Shown piece by piece: positions 8,375-20,039 of a stretch of 56,882 nt of DNA. Location of the stretch: positions 1-56,882 of the forward strand of contig JARKPR010000089.1 of NCBI GenBank assembly GCA_029975165.1, read 5' to 3'. Source of the DNA: Selenomonadales bacterium (lineage in GTDB: Bacteria; Bacillota; Negativicutes; Sporomusales; UBA7701). The notes beneath the pieces are model-generated. The model worked only from the letters and a program-made list of their open reading frames with translations. It ran no database searches and was not told the origin of the DNA. Made by a program: the position numbers and the translations under genes. Within the stretch, counting starts at the first letter, position 1. Each line of letters opens with the position of its first letter.

Positions 8375-10435
8375 ATGAGCACGCTTGTCCCCAAACTGAA
8401 AAACACTTACCAGGAAGGCGGCCGGCCCTTCGAGGTCGTGGCCCCGTTCGTGCCCACCGGCGACCAGCCGGCGGCCATCGCCAGCCTGGCGAACGGCATA
8501 AAAAGCGGCGACTGGGCCCAGGTGCTGCTGGGCGCGACCGGCACCGGCAAAACCTTCACCGTCGCCAAGGCCATCGAGGCCGTCCAGAAGCCCACCCTGG
8601 TCATCGCCCACAACAAAACGCTCGCCGCCCAGCTGGCCAGCGAGTTCAAGGAATTCTTCCCGCACAATGCCGTCGAGTACTTCGTCAGCTACTACGACTA
8701 CTACCAGCCCGAGGCGTACATCGCCCAGACCGACACCTACATCGAGAAGGACGCGTCGATCAACGACGAAATCGACAAGCTGCGCCACTCGGCGACCAGC
8801 GCGCTGTTCGAGCGGCGCGACGTCATTGTCGTGGCCAGCGTGTCCTGCATTTACGGCCTCGGCTCGCCGGAGGACTACTACAACCTGGTATTGTCTCTCC
8901 GTCAGGGTCAGACCAGGGACCGCGACGAGATTCTCCGCAAGCTGGTCGACATCCAGTACGACCGCAACGACATCAACTTCACCCGCGGCACCTTCCGCGT
9001 GCGCGGCGACGTCGTCGAGATATTTCCCGCCGCCTACGGCGAGCGGGCGGTGCGGGTCGAGCTGTGGGGCGACGAGGTCGAGCGCATCCTCGAGATCGAC
9101 ACCATGACCGGCGAGATCCTCGCCGAGCGCAAGCATATCGCCATCTATCCCGCCTCCCACTATGTCACGTCCAAGGAGAACATGCAGCGGGCGGTGCGGG
9201 ACATCGAGGCCGAGCTGGAGCAGCAATTGGCCTTGCTCAAAGCGCAGGACAAGGGCCTGGAGGCCCAGCGGCTGGGGCAGCGCACCCGCTACGACCTGGA
9301 GATGCTGCAGGAGATGGGCTACTGCTCCGGCATCGAGAACTACTCGCGCCACATAACCGGCCGCAAGGCCGGCGAAGCGCCGTACACGCTCATCGACTAT
9401 TTCCCCGACGACTTCCTGATCGTCGTCGACGAGTCGCACGTCACCATCCCCCAGCTCCGGGCGATGTACAACGGCGACCGCTCGCGCAAGGAGGCGCTGG
9501 TCAATTTCGGCTTCCGCCTGCCGTCGGCCTTCGACAACCGGCCGCTGACCTTCGACGAGTTCACGGCGCGCATCAACCAGATAGTCTACGTTTCGGCCAC
9601 GCCGGCGCCCTATGAGCTGCAGGCCTCGACCCGCGTCGTCGAGCAAATCATCAGGCCGACCGGCCTCGTCGACCCCGAGGTCGAGGTGCGGCCGATCAAG
9701 GGCCAGATGGACGACCTGCTGGGCGAGATCAAGGCCCGCGCGGCCGCGAACGAGCGGGTGCTCGTCACCACGCTGACCAAGAAGATGGCCGAGGACCTGA
9801 CCGAGTACCTCAAGGAGATGGGGGTGCGGGTGCGCTATCTCCATTCGGATATCGTCACCCTGGAGCGGCTGGAGATCATCCGCGACCTCCGGGCCGGTGC
9901 CTTCGACGTGCTCGTCGGCATCAACCTCCTCCGCGAGGGCCTCGATCTGCCGGAGGTGTCGCTGGTCGCCATCCTCGACGCCGACACGGAGGGCTTCCTC
10001 CGCTCGGAGACGTCGCTCATCCAGACCACCGGCCGCGCCGCCCGCAACGTGCATGGCCGGGTCATCATGTACGCCGACACGGTCACCGACTCGATGAAGC
10101 GGGCCATCGGCGAGACCGACCGCCGCCGGGCGGTGCAGCAGGCGTATAACGCCGAACATAACATCACGCCGCAGACCATCCGCAAGCGGGTCAAGGAGAT
10201 CATCGAGACGACGAAGGTGGCCGAGACGCGGGGCGAATACCGCACCGAGCGCATCAAGGCCATGTCGCGGGCCGAGACGCTGGAGCTGATAAGCAAGCTG
10301 GAGAAGGAGATGCGCCAGGCGTCGAAGCTGCTCGAATTCGAGCGGGCCGCCGAGCTGCGCGACATGATCGTCGAGCTCCGCCAGGGCCTGCAGAACGCTC
10401 CGCCCGTTTACAAGGAAAAGAAGAAACGCGGCTGA
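8375..10435 (+). CDS. uvrB: UvrABC excinuclease subunit B
   Basis: The 686-residue product has normal family length, with ATG 8375 behind CCGGAGGA. The Walker A motif GATGTGKT is at residues 53-60, followed by the UvrB-specific beta-hairpin region ([12 protein letters not shown]). Helicase motifs and the C-terminal UVR domain ([14 protein letters not shown]), which binds UvrC, are present. UvrB is the damage-verification subunit of nucleotide excision repair and works in the cytoplasm with UvrA and UvrC. It is followed 41 bases later by uvrA in one operon. Two LexA-type boxes upstream imply DNA-damage induction. Confidence 0.98.
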   Translation: MSTLVPKLKNTYQEGGRPFEVVAPFVPTGDQPAAIASLANGIKSGDWAQVLLGATGTGKTFTVAKAIEAVQKPTLVIAHNKTLAAQLASEFKEFFPHNAVEYFVSYYDYYQPEAYIAQTDTYIEKDASINDEIDKLRHSATSALFERRDVIVVASVSCIYGLGSPEDYYNLVLSLRQGQTRDRDEILRKLVDIQYDRNDINFTRGTFRVRGDVVEIFPAAYGERAVRVELWGDEVERILEIDTMTGEILAERKHIAIYPASHYVTSKENMQRAVRDIEAELEQQLALLKAQDKGLEAQRLGQRTRYDLEMLQEMGYCSGIENYSRHITGRKAGEAPYTLIDYFPDDFLIVVDESHVTIPQLRAMYNGDRSRKEALVNFGFRLPSAFDNRPLTFDEFTARINQIVYVSATPAPYELQASTRVVEQIIRPTGLVDPEVEVRPIKGQMDDLLGEIKARAAANERVLVTTLTKKMAEDLTEYLKEMGVRVRYLHSDIVTLERLEIIRDLRAGAFDVLVGINLLREGLDLPEVSLVAILDADTEGFLRSETSLIQTTGRAARNVHGRVIMYADTVTDSMKRAIGETDRRRAVQQAYNAEHNITPQTIRKRVKEIIETTKVAETRGEYRTERIKAMSRAETLELISKLEKEMRQASKLLEFERAAELRDMIVELRQGLQNAPPVYKEKKKRG

Positions 10436-10476
10436 TAGATAGGACCAATCACGACAATCCCGGAGGCATTTATATT

Positions 10477-13326
<2,850 letters not shown>

Positions 13327-13387
13327 TGCTGTACAGGCGGCGAAAGCTGGTCTTAGATGAATCGCCTAAACGTTAGGAAGGGTGTCC

Positions 13388-14077
13388 ATGTTGCCGCAGG
13401 GAGAACGGAAACGCAAGATCAAAATTGTGAAAGACGGGCCTTATCTTGTAGCGGGCAGTGTGCCTTTGACGGAAAAGATCATCGTTCCCAAGGGCAAGGT
13501 CAACGTATATCAGCAAGGCCGGGAATTCCCGCCCGCCGAGGAATATGCGCTTTGCCGCTGCGGCCACTCCAAAAATCCGCCCTACTGCGACGGTTCCCAT
13601 GAAACGGTTGATTTTGACGGAACCGAGACCGCCTCGCGGGCCGATTATGCCGTTCGGGCGGATATACAGGAGGGACCGGACCTAACGCTGCTGGATGACA
13701 ATCGCTGTGCGTTTGCCCGCTTTTGCCACGGAAAGGACGGCAGCGTGTGGGAGCTGACGGAAAGATCGGATGATCCGCAGCTCAGAGAAGAGGCGATTCA
13801 GACAGCCTGCGATTGCCCCGCCGGCCGGCTTGTTGCCCTCGACCGTGATGGACAACCGATCGAACCCGAGTACGAACCGGCGATAGAGGTCCTGCAGGAT
13901 CGAGCGAAGAAGGTCAGCGGCCCGCTGTTCGTGAAAGGAAACATACCGATCGAAGCTGCGGACGGCACTATTTACGAGGTACGAAACCGGGTAACGCTCT
14001 GCCGGTGCGGCCGATCCGCCAACAAGCCGTTTTGCGATGCGACCCATATTCCCGTCCGTTATCGGGACGACAAATAA
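13388..14077 (+). CDS. CDGSH iron-sulfur protein with a divergent Fer4-type middle domain
   Basis: ATG 13388 follows AGGAAGG with six-base spacing; an in-frame GTG two codons earlier is too close. The product is about 229 residues with two CDGSH-type clusters, CRCGHSKNPPYCDGSH near residue 58 and CRCGRSANKPFCDATH near 206. The second has Ala-Thr in place of Gly-Ser but keeps three Cys and one His. Between them is a segment with CAFARFC and ACDCPAGRL that fits the divergent 4Fe-4S domain (Fer4_19) often fused to CDGSH domains. These small redox or cluster-transfer proteins are cytosolic; the physiological role is unknown. It follows uvrA by about 60 bases and may be cotranscribed. Confidence 0.9.
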   Translation: MLPQGERKRKIKIVKDGPYLVAGSVPLTEKIIVPKGKVNVYQQGREFPPAEEYALCRCGHSKNPPYCDGSHETVDFDGTETASRADYAVRADIQEGPDLTLLDDNRCAFARFCHGKDGSVWELTERSDDPQLREEAIQTACDCPAGRLVALDRDGQPIEPEYEPAIEVLQDRAKKVSGPLFVKGNIPIEAADGTIYEVRNRVTLCRCGRSANKPFCDATHIPVRYRDDK

Positions 14078-14093
14078 ATAGGATAATGTAATT

Positions 14094-14133
14094 AGGCTCC
14101 TCGCGTTTTTGGGACGCAGGGAGCCTTTTGGTT
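14094..14133 (+). terminator. Terminator after the CDGSH gene
   Basis: AGGCTCC (14094-14100) pairs with GGGAGCCT (14119-14126), followed by TTTGGTTT. It probably ends the uvrB-uvrA-CDGSH transcript. Confidence 0.7.
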
Positions 14134-14213
14134 TGTGGGGGGGCTGTTTTTGGGTGAGGACTTTTGGGATGGGGGCGTTGGCTTTTGGCTCATTGTGGCT
14201 GGGAGGCGGAGAC

Positions 14214-14295
14214 GCCCGTGGCGCTTGGGGTGCTGCCACTCGCTTGCGGTGGCGGCCTTATTCGCTCACGTGGCCGCACTCAAAGCGCCACGGGC
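14214..14295 (-). repeat. Dispersed palindromic element, family A copy 3 (short, inverted)
   Basis: GCCCGTGGCGCTT (14214-14226) and AAGCGCCACGGGC (14283-14295) are perfectly complementary. The interior (GCCACTCGCTTGCGG, then CGCTCACGTGGCCGC) is the reverse complement of the two ends of the longer A copies, with the middle missing. It is a minimal version in the opposite orientation. Confidence 0.7.
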
Positions 14296-14351
14296 TTGTC
14301 AATGCCTGGTGTAAATTCCAAGATAGGCTCAATCGTAGGGGGCAGGCGCAG

Positions 14352-14474
14352 GGCGACCGCGGCGGCATCACGATCGTCGCCCAGGGCACCCCGGAGGACA
14401 TCGCCGCCAGCCCGTGTCGTATACAGGAGTTTTTGGCCCCTGTTCTGGAGAAGAGCGCTAAAAACAAGAAACTG
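14352..14474 (+). pseudogene. Fragment of the uvrA 3' end
   Basis: In frame, this reads GDRGGITIVAQGTPEDIAAS, then a diverged stretch, then [11 protein letters not shown]. The intact UvrA C-terminus has [20 protein letters not shown] and later [11 protein letters not shown]. The match covers about 40 codons, is clear at DNA level too, and has no start of its own. It is a partial duplication or the residue of a second uvrA. It ends in the left arm of C-family copy 2, at the edge of the AT-rich reverse-transcriptase island. Confidence 0.75.
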
Positions 14475-14590
14475 GCTAGGAAGTCCATCTGCGGTGTTGC
14501 CCATGCGGGCGGTTGCTAGCGTACGTTCCGAGTACGCGTCGCGGCCCGTCCTCGGGGGCGCTTTGCATCTGGAGCTTCCTAGCCAGTTTC
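14468..14590 (+). repeat. Dispersed palindromic element, family C copy 2
   Basis: The arms GAAACTGGCTAGGAAG (14468-14483) and CTTCCTAGCCAGTTTC (14575-14590) are perfectly complementary over 16 bp and unlike the arms of other copies. The core runs from CCATCTGCGGTGTTG to GCTTTGCATCTGG and contains AGCGTACGTTCCGAGTACGC. That stretch recurs, inverted, in the copy at 48141. Confidence 0.85.
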
Positions 14591-14660
14591 GGCAATTCAG
14601 GTTATTAAGGAAAAGCGATAGTTGGGGCAGGGTATGAGAGGAATTGATTTAATAAGTTGG

Positions 14661-14691
14661 CCAAGTCACTTTGGTTGACTCGGTCTTTTGT
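14661..14691 (+). terminator. Hairpin with T-rich tail upstream of the reverse transcriptase gene
   Basis: CCAAGTCA (14661-14668) pairs with TGACTCGG (14676-14683) with one wobble, followed by TCTTTTGTTATT. It may be a terminator. It could also belong to a non-coding RNA, since some defence reverse transcriptases carry one upstream. The rest of 14591-14806 is AT-rich, with no other gene seen. Confidence 0.4.
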
Positions 14692-14806
14692 TATTACTAA
14701 AAAATTCATAATGTTACAGGAATCTACTTCCTTTTTTAGAAATAATATACCTAGAATGAACTGTTGTTTTCCCAGGATTCGTTACTGGAAGTGTGAGGTA
14801 ATTATT

Positions 14807-16621
14807 ATGCAGAACAATACTGCTAGATTCAAGCGGAGAAGTATAACCTTAGAAAACTGTTTTTCAAAAAATAAAATGCTGAAAGCATGGAAGACATACG
14901 TAAGAAACGGGCTTCGAAAGCAAGATATATTAGATTTATACGATTATTTTGAATTCCATAGTAACCGAGAACAGTATTTAGAAATAATATCAAGTCAAAT
15001 CGTTGAAGGTAAATACAGACCCAAAACACCACACCTGGTAAGGATTGAAAAAAAACATGGGGTATGCCGGCATCTACAAATACCCACTCCTGACGATGCT
15101 TTGGTATTACAAACATTGGTTGAAAATCTTGGTCCTGCGATAGAAAAAGCACAGCCGACGAAAAGGGCCTATTATAGCCGTAGTCATGGAGGACCAAAAT
15201 CGGAAGAAGATATAGATGAATCATTTCCTTATCAATGGTGGGAGTTATGGCCGGAATTTCAAAAACGTATTTATGAGTTTACCACAACTCATAATTTTAT
15301 CGTAGTAACAGACATTGCAAACTACTACGATAATATTTCTTTTCGTCATCTTCGGCACGAACTAGCTGGAATGGATGCGATAGACGAGGGTTTATTAGAT
15401 TTTTTGTTTTATATGTTAGAAGCTTTTGTTTGGCGTCCAGATTATCTCCCTATTTCAGGCATTGGTCTTCCTCAAATTAATTTTGATGCCCCCCGACTAT
15501 TAGGACATGCTTACTTATTTGAAGTCGATACATACTTAGATACTCAAACAAAAGGTAATTTCGTCCGATGGATGGATGATATTGATTTTGGCGTACAGAC
15601 AGTGGAGGAAGGGAAAAAAATACTACGTGATTTAGATGAATTGCTTTTAACCCGCGGGGTTAGGCTGAATATGGGAAAAACTAAAATATTATCTAAAGAA
15701 CAAGCCAAAGAATATTTTTTGCCGGATGAAAATAGGTTTTTAACTATACTCCAGAAAAGAATAATACGTATTTTAAATGAAAAAGCAGATATATCAGAGG
15801 AACGAGAAATACTCAAGACAAGATTTAGAACTTTTTGGAGATTACCTGACTCTGGGCGATGGGAGAAAGTTCTTCAAAGATATTTTTCTTTGTTCGGGCT
15901 AATGAATGATAATTATTTGGATAAATATGTTCCCGATTTACTAAGAGACAGACCGTCTGTAAGGAATAGCATAATACGATACTATCATAGCGTGCGGCCT
16001 AATAAGCAACGGTTCGGGTACCTTAGAGATTTCTTCATAAGCAATCATTGCGAAGATGATGCGAGTTTATTTGCCATAGCTAAGACGTTTGTTGATTGGA
16101 AACTACCATCGGGGTCTTTATTGCGAAAAGAAATTGTTAATATGGCATTGGAGACAGCAAATCTGACAGCTACAAACTTTATCGCATCTCTTTGGATGCT
16201 TGCAAAATACGGGGAAGCTGAAGATTTATTTAAGATTATTCATAATAACTCTAAGGTATGGAGGCACTCTAATTTTATATCAAGGCAAGTTGCCTCAGTA
16301 GTACCACTGCTCCGCAAGAATGAAAGCGAATTGAATAAAATACTATCAATTTTTAGAGAAACTGGTCAAGTGGAGGCTTTTCGTATATTAGTATCCTATA
16401 ATGAAAAACGAAGACGCCCATTAATGTCAGCAGATAGACTATATCTTCTCCATGGTTCAGGAGAAATTGACTTTTACCCATTATCTAAGTTTCTTATAGC
16501 TTATAATTGGTTAACTAATAAAGAATTAAGTGAAACTGATAGAGAAGCATTTAGGCAAACACTAATTGATAGGATTCCGGATCCATTATATAAGTATAAA
16601 TTAAAGAGTATTGTATTCTGA
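14807..16621 (+). CDS. Stand-alone reverse transcriptase, defence-associated (DRT/Abi-like) type
   Basis: I chose ATG 14807 with GTGAGGT upstream; the frame runs 50 codons further back without RT similarity. The product is about 604 residues. The fingers segment YRPKTPHLVRIEKKHG lies near residue 70. Palm motif A is VTDIANYYDNI with Asp169, a GLPQ-type motif B is near residue 221, and motif C RWMDDIDFG has Asp257 and Asp258, so the catalytic triad is intact. The C-terminal half (about 350-604) is predicted helical and unrecognised. There are no group II intron maturase, retron msr/msd or DGR features nearby. Such single RTs are mostly anti-phage proteins of the UG/DRT or AbiA/AbiK kind, though the exact group is unassigned. 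The gene is strikingly AT-rich, implying recent transfer. Repeats C2 and A4 bracket it. Confidence 0.88.
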   Translation: MQNNTARFKRRSITLENCFSKNKMLKAWKTYVRNGLRKQDILDLYDYFEFHSNREQYLEIISSQIVEGKYRPKTPHLVRIEKKHGVCRHLQIPTPDDALVLQTLVENLGPAIEKAQPTKRAYYSRSHGGPKSEEDIDESFPYQWWELWPEFQKRIYEFTTTHNFIVVTDIANYYDNISFRHLRHELAGMDAIDEGLLDFLFYMLEAFVWRPDYLPISGIGLPQINFDAPRLLGHAYLFEVDTYLDTQTKGNFVRWMDDIDFGVQTVEEGKKILRDLDELLLTRGVRLNMGKTKILSKEQAKEYFLPDENRFLTILQKRIIRILNEKADISEEREILKTRFRTFWRLPDSGRWEKVLQRYFSLFGLMNDNYLDKYVPDLLRDRPSVRNSIIRYYHSVRPNKQRFGYLRDFFISNHCEDDASLFAIAKTFVDWKLPSGSLLRKEIVNMALETANLTATNFIASLWMLAKYGEAEDLFKIIHNNSKVWRHSNFISRQVASVVPLLRKNESELNKILSIFRETGQVEAFRILVSYNEKRRRPLMSADRLYLLHGSGEIDFYPLSKFLIAYNWLTNKELSETDREAFRQTLIDRIPDPLYKYKLKSIVF

Positions 16622-16661
16622 AAGAGGTTTAGCTTTTCAAAGTAGAGCGGAAGGGGTGCAG

Positions 16662-16907
16662 GCGCAGGGCGACTTGCGGAGGGCGTTACGCGCCGTTCAC
16701 GCCAGTGCCGCGAACTAGTGCTTAGTTTCTTAGCGCTTCAGCGCTTAGAACTGCGGCCTGCCCCTTGCGAGTGTACCGCGCGAGCCGCCATGGACGGCGG
16801 CGAAAACCGACAATCGGAGCCTGGACGGCGATTTTGGCGGTGGCGCGGCGAGTCGGCGCGAGCTTATAACGCGTTTCGCCCGGAGCTCCGGAGCCGCAAG
16901 CCTGCGC
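16662..16907 (+). repeat. Dispersed palindromic element, family A copy 4
   Basis: The core (CTTAGAACTGCGGCCTG, then GCCGCCATGGACGGCGGCG and ATTTTGGCGGTGGCGCGG) matches copies 1 and 5. The terminal arms differ from the others: GCGCAGG plus CTTGCGG (16662-16679, four-base bulge) pairs with CCGCAAGCCTGCGC (16894-16907). It begins about 40 bases after the reverse-transcriptase stop. Confidence 0.75.
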
Positions 16908-16956
16908 TTCCCCCGCTGGAGGAGATGCCAATCTATTGCTACTCTTGGAAAGGCGA

Positions 16957-17352
16957 ATGGACAAGGAAATGAGAGTGGGGTCGAAATTAAGAAAAGAAGT
17001 TATTTCTAGAGATAATTACAGATGTGTAAAATGTTTTAGAGCCAAATCGTTAGCGGTTCATCATGTTATTCCTCTTGTCGATGGAGGAACAGACGAGTTA
17101 AATAACCTGATTGCTCTTTGTCGTGCATGCCATGCGGAGTGGCATGCTCTAGAAATTGTTAGTTTACTATCTTTTGATCTTTGGTTAAAGACTCCCCCAG
17201 CACCAGTAATGCTGCGCATTTGGCATAATATTGATGAAACGGACGCATCGAATATAACGCTTACCCAATGGAAACGGGCAACTATTGCCGCATTTAATTA
17301 TTATAAACAATCTCAGATAATAACGAACGAGGAAGAAGAAATAAATCGATAA
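16957..17352 (+). CDS. Small HNH endonuclease
   Basis: ATG 16957 follows GGAAAGG; a second ATG at 16969 is possible. The 131-residue product opens with an HNH domain: zinc cysteines CVKC at 23-26 and CRAC at 55-58, His35-His36, the central NNL at 49-51 and His59. This is the complete McrA-like catalytic and structural set. The C-terminal 60 residues are unrecognised. It is probably a DNA endonuclease, possibly restriction-like or associated with a mobile element. It is AT-rich like the reverse transcriptase gene upstream and sits between two A-family palindromes. A functional link to the reverse transcriptase is unproven. Confidence 0.87.
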   Translation: MDKEMRVGSKLRKEVISRDNYRCVKCFRAKSLAVHHVIPLVDGGTDELNNLIALCRACHAEWHALEIVSLLSFDLWLKTPPAPVMLRIWHNIDETDASNITLTQWKRATIAAFNYYKQSQIITNEEEEINR

Positions 17353-17384
17353 ATACCATGTTTCATAATTATTTGAAGCCGAGT

Positions 17385-17598
17385 CCGGTGGCGGCATTGG
17401 GTGCGGCCACGTGAGCGAGGACGGCGGCCGCACTTAGCGAAGGAGCCGGTAACAGCACCGCGCGAGCCGCCATGGACGGCGGCGAGAACCGACAATGGGA
17501 GCCCGGATGGCAATTTTGGCGGTGGCGCGGTGCTGTCGGCGAGGAGCCCTAGTAAGACCGCCGCCCGCAGCGAGTGGCAAACCCAATGCCGCCGCCGG
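17385..17598 (+). repeat. Dispersed palindromic element, family A copy 5
   Basis: The arms CCGGTGGCGGCATTGGGT (17385-17402) and ACCCAATGCCGCCGCCGG (17581-17598) match at 17 of 18 positions. Compared with copy 1, both arms carry the same extra G/C pair, a compensatory change. Inside, AGCACCGCGC pairs with GCGCGGTGCT around the GCCATGGACGGC core. It lies 33 bases after the HNH stop. No gene is seen in 17353-17957, which holds only this element and two terminators. Confidence 0.85.
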
Positions 17599-17666
17599 GC
17601 GGGTATAGAGGAGAAGCCCGTCCTCGGCCTGCGCTCCGAAGCGAAGCATGGCCGCCCGTAATAGTA

Positions 17667-17706
17667 AAGGCTACCGGTGCTGATGTGGCGAGGTAGCCTT
17701 TTTGTT
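17667..17706 (+). terminator. Terminator downstream of repeat A5
   Basis: AAGGCTACC (17667-17675) pairs with GGTAGCCTT (17692-17700), followed by TTTTTG. It is almost identical, loop included, to the terminator at 20779. Confidence 0.75.
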
Positions 17707-17798
17707 TGCGGGGGGCGGGGTGGATTTTCATAGCTCCGCGACGATGGCGGCGGGAAGAAGGACAAGGGAAAAGCAGGGTAATATAAAGGGTGATGTAA

Positions 17799-17839
17799 AG
17801 GCTCCCCGCGTACCATAAACGGCAGGGAGCTTCTGTTTT
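17799..17839 (+). terminator. Terminator upstream of the chemoreceptor gene
   Basis: GCTCCC (17801-17806) pairs with GGGAGC (17825-17830), with a T-rich 3' side. Just before it is GGGAAAAGCAGGGTAAT, resembling the bases around the uvrA stop codon. Confidence 0.5.
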
Positions 17840-17957
17840 GAGAAGGCAATATTAACATAAAATTAACACCGTTTGTCTTGTTATAATCAACCGGCAAAAG
17901 TAAACTTTACTAATGAATGAAGGTGTTTTAATCTCATAAAAACAGTGGGGGAAGCAG

Positions 17958-19844
17958 ATGTTGCAGGCTGTTTGGGCGAAGGCCAGGGATGTCGTCAGCA
18001 AAATGAGAACGACCGGTGGCAGGAGGGAGCGCGCCGCGTTTTTGGGCAACATCGCCGCTCTTGCCGAGAGCATAAAGACGCGCTGGGCGCGAAAAGGCGA
18101 CGCTTTATCGGGACCAAGCTTTCTGCGTTTTTTTCGCGACTTGAAAACCGGCCATAAAATTATGGCCCTCATTATTGTCATGGCGGCTTTTATGAGCAGC
18201 GTGGGGCTGGCGGGATACTATTATACAGGCAAGATGAGCCAGCTCGTCAGGCAGATTGCCGCCGGCAACGTGTTGTCGGTAAAGTGGCTCAACGAGATCC
18301 GCGTCGCTACGGGAGCGACGGAGGCGGCGATAACGCGCCTGGTGAATCCGCTGACGATCGACAAATTTTTTATCGATGAGAAGATCGCGGAGATAAAAAA
18401 GCGCGACGAGAGTATCGCGAAACTGCTGGCCGATTATCGGCAGCTGGAGCTGTCGCCCTTTGAAAAGGAGCGCATCGCGGCGTTGGAATTTGAGCTTGGT
18501 TCATATCGAACCGAGGTGCAGAAGGTCGTGGCTTTGACGGTAACGGAACGAAAACCGGCAGCATATGCCGCCTTTACGCAAGAGGCCAAACCCCATCTTG
18601 ACGCCGCCAACGCGCTTTTGATGGAATTGGCCGACTATAGTTCCCGGCAGGCGGAAGAAACAAGCGCGCTCAGCCAGCGGGAGGCGGCCGTCGCCCAGGC
18701 CGCCGTCCTGGCGGCGGCGTTGCTTGCCATTGTTTTGGCCGTCCTGCTGGGCTTTTTGCTGTCCCGGTTCACGGCCAGGCGGCTGGCGGCCGTCGGAACG
18801 GCGCTGAATGAAGTTGCCCAGGGCAATCTGCAATTCAATGCGCTGCAGATTGCCGCGAACGATGACATCGGCGCTATTGCGCAGGATGTTAACAAGATGG
18901 CGGCAAATTTACGCGCCATTGTCAGCCATGTCGCCCAGGCCGCCGAGCATGTCGCGGCCTCGTCGGAAGAACTGACCGCCAACGCCGGGCAGTCGTCGCA
19001 ATCGGTAGACCAGGTGGCGGCCGTGACCGGCGAAGTAGCCGACAGCGCCCACAAGCAGCGCGCTGCCGTCGATCAGACTTCGGCCGCGATCGGTCAAGTT
19101 ACGGCCAAGCTTCAGCAGATCGCCGCCAACGCCGCCAAACTGGCCGCCGTGGCGGACGAGTCCGCCGTTGCCGCCCAAGCGGGCAATGCGGCCGTAGGCG
19201 AAGCGGTGACGCAGATTCTCACCATCGAAAAGACGGTGGCGCAGACGGCGGAAGTCGTCGGCAAGCTGGGCGAAAGGTCGAAAAACATCGGCTCGATCGT
19301 AAGCACGATAGCGCAGATTGCCGGACAAACGAACCTGCTGTCCCTGAACGCCGCTATCGAAGCGGCGCGGGCCGGCGAGCAGGGCCGGGGATTTGCCGTT
19401 GTCGCCGAGGAGGTCCGCAAGCTCGCCGATCAGTCGCAGCAAGCCACCAAGCAGATTGCCGCCCTCTTGGCGGAGATCCGGGCCGATGCGGACAAGGCTG
19501 TCGAAGCCATGGTCATCGGCACCCGCGAGGTGAGGCTGGGGGCGGAGGTCGTCGACGTGGCCGGCGGATCGTTCAGGACGATCGCCGCCTTGGTACAGGA
19601 AGTATCCTCGCAAGTGCGGGAGATTTCGCTTGATATCCAGGAAACGGCGCATGAGAGCCATGTGATTGTCGATGCCGTCGCCAGTATCGAGACCTCGAGC
19701 CGGAATATAGCCGGGCAGATGTTGACCGTCTCGGCGGCGACCGAGGAGCAGGCCGCGGCGACGGAAGAGATAACGGCGTCCAGTCGGAATCTCGCGCAAA
19801 TGGCGGCAGAGCTTCAGCAGGCCATAAGGCTGTTCAAAATGTGA
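17958..19844 (+). CDS. Methyl-accepting chemotaxis protein
   Basis: ATG 17958 follows GGGGGAAG. The 628-residue receptor has TM1 at about 68-88 ([12 protein letters not shown]), an extracytoplasmic four-helix-bundle-type sensor of about 165 residues, TM2 near 250-272, a HAMP linker and a long methylation/signalling coiled coil. The coiled coil contains the hairpin-tip signature ([20 protein letters not shown]). The first 65 residues before TM1 form an unusual basic N-terminal extension, supported by the start site. Receptors of this class form arrays with CheW and CheA. The ligand is unknown. No other che genes are nearby, so it is probably a single-gene unit. Confidence 0.95.
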   Translation: MLQAVWAKARDVVSKMRTTGGRRERAAFLGNIAALAESIKTRWARKGDALSGPSFLRFFRDLKTGHKIMALIIVMAAFMSSVGLAGYYYTGKMSQLVRQIAAGNVLSVKWLNEIRVATGATEAAITRLVNPLTIDKFFIDEKIAEIKKRDESIAKLLADYRQLELSPFEKERIAALEFELGSYRTEVQKVVALTVTERKPAAYAAFTQEAKPHLDAANALLMELADYSSRQAEETSALSQREAAVAQAAVLAAALLAIVLAVLLGFLLSRFTARRLAAVGTALNEVAQGNLQFNALQIAANDDIGAIAQDVNKMAANLRAIVSHVAQAAEHVAASSEELTANAGQSSQSVDQVAAVTGEVADSAHKQRAAVDQTSAAIGQVTAKLQQIAANAAKLAAVADESAVAAQAGNAAVGEAVTQILTIEKTVAQTAEVVGKLGERSKNIGSIVSTIAQIAGQTNLLSLNAAIEAARAGEQGRGFAVVAEEVRKLADQSQQATKQIAALLAEIRADADKAVEAMVIGTREVRLGAEVVDVAGGSFRTIAALVQEVSSQVREISLDIQETAHESHVIVDAVASIETSSRNIAGQMLTVSAATEEQAAATEEITASSRNLAQMAAELQQAIRLFKM

Positions 19845-19880
19845 CGAAGCGGGACCAGGGAAAAAGCAGGTAATTTTGCA

Positions 19881-19917
19881 AAGCTACCGGACGTGGGCTT
19901 ACGCCGGCGGCTTTTTT
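19881..19917 (+). terminator. Terminator after the chemoreceptor gene
   Basis: An imperfect GC-rich stem (AAGC..CCGG pairing with CCGGCGGCTT) is followed by TTTTTT at about 19911-19917. Confidence 0.6.
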
Positions 19918-19999
19918 GGTTTGGGCAGCCGAGGGCGCCGGGGACGAAATGGGGAAGGGTCCATAGATTCAAGATCGAGGATAGGCCGCGGTAAAAAAG

Positions 20000-20031
20000 A
20001 AGACCGTTTCCCTTGCAGGGGAATCGGTCTT
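20000..20031 (-). terminator. Terminator of the XRE regulator gene
   Basis: AAGACCGTTTCCC (20000-20012) pairs with GGGGAATCGGTCTT (20018-20031). On the minus strand it is followed by CTTTTTTACC, just past the stop of the regulator gene. Confidence 0.7.
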
Positions 20032-20039
20032 GTCGCGTG

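Noticed and set aside
16718-16972. Open frames inside A elements (also 571-939, 17401-17661, 2341-2565)
   Set aside because: They lie within palindromic repeats, differ between copies in frame and end, and lack ribosome sites.
14657-17352. Group II intron, retron or diversity-generating retroelement
   Set aside because: No maturase X domain, intron domain V-like hairpin, msr/msd structure or template/variable repeat was found around the reverse transcriptase gene.
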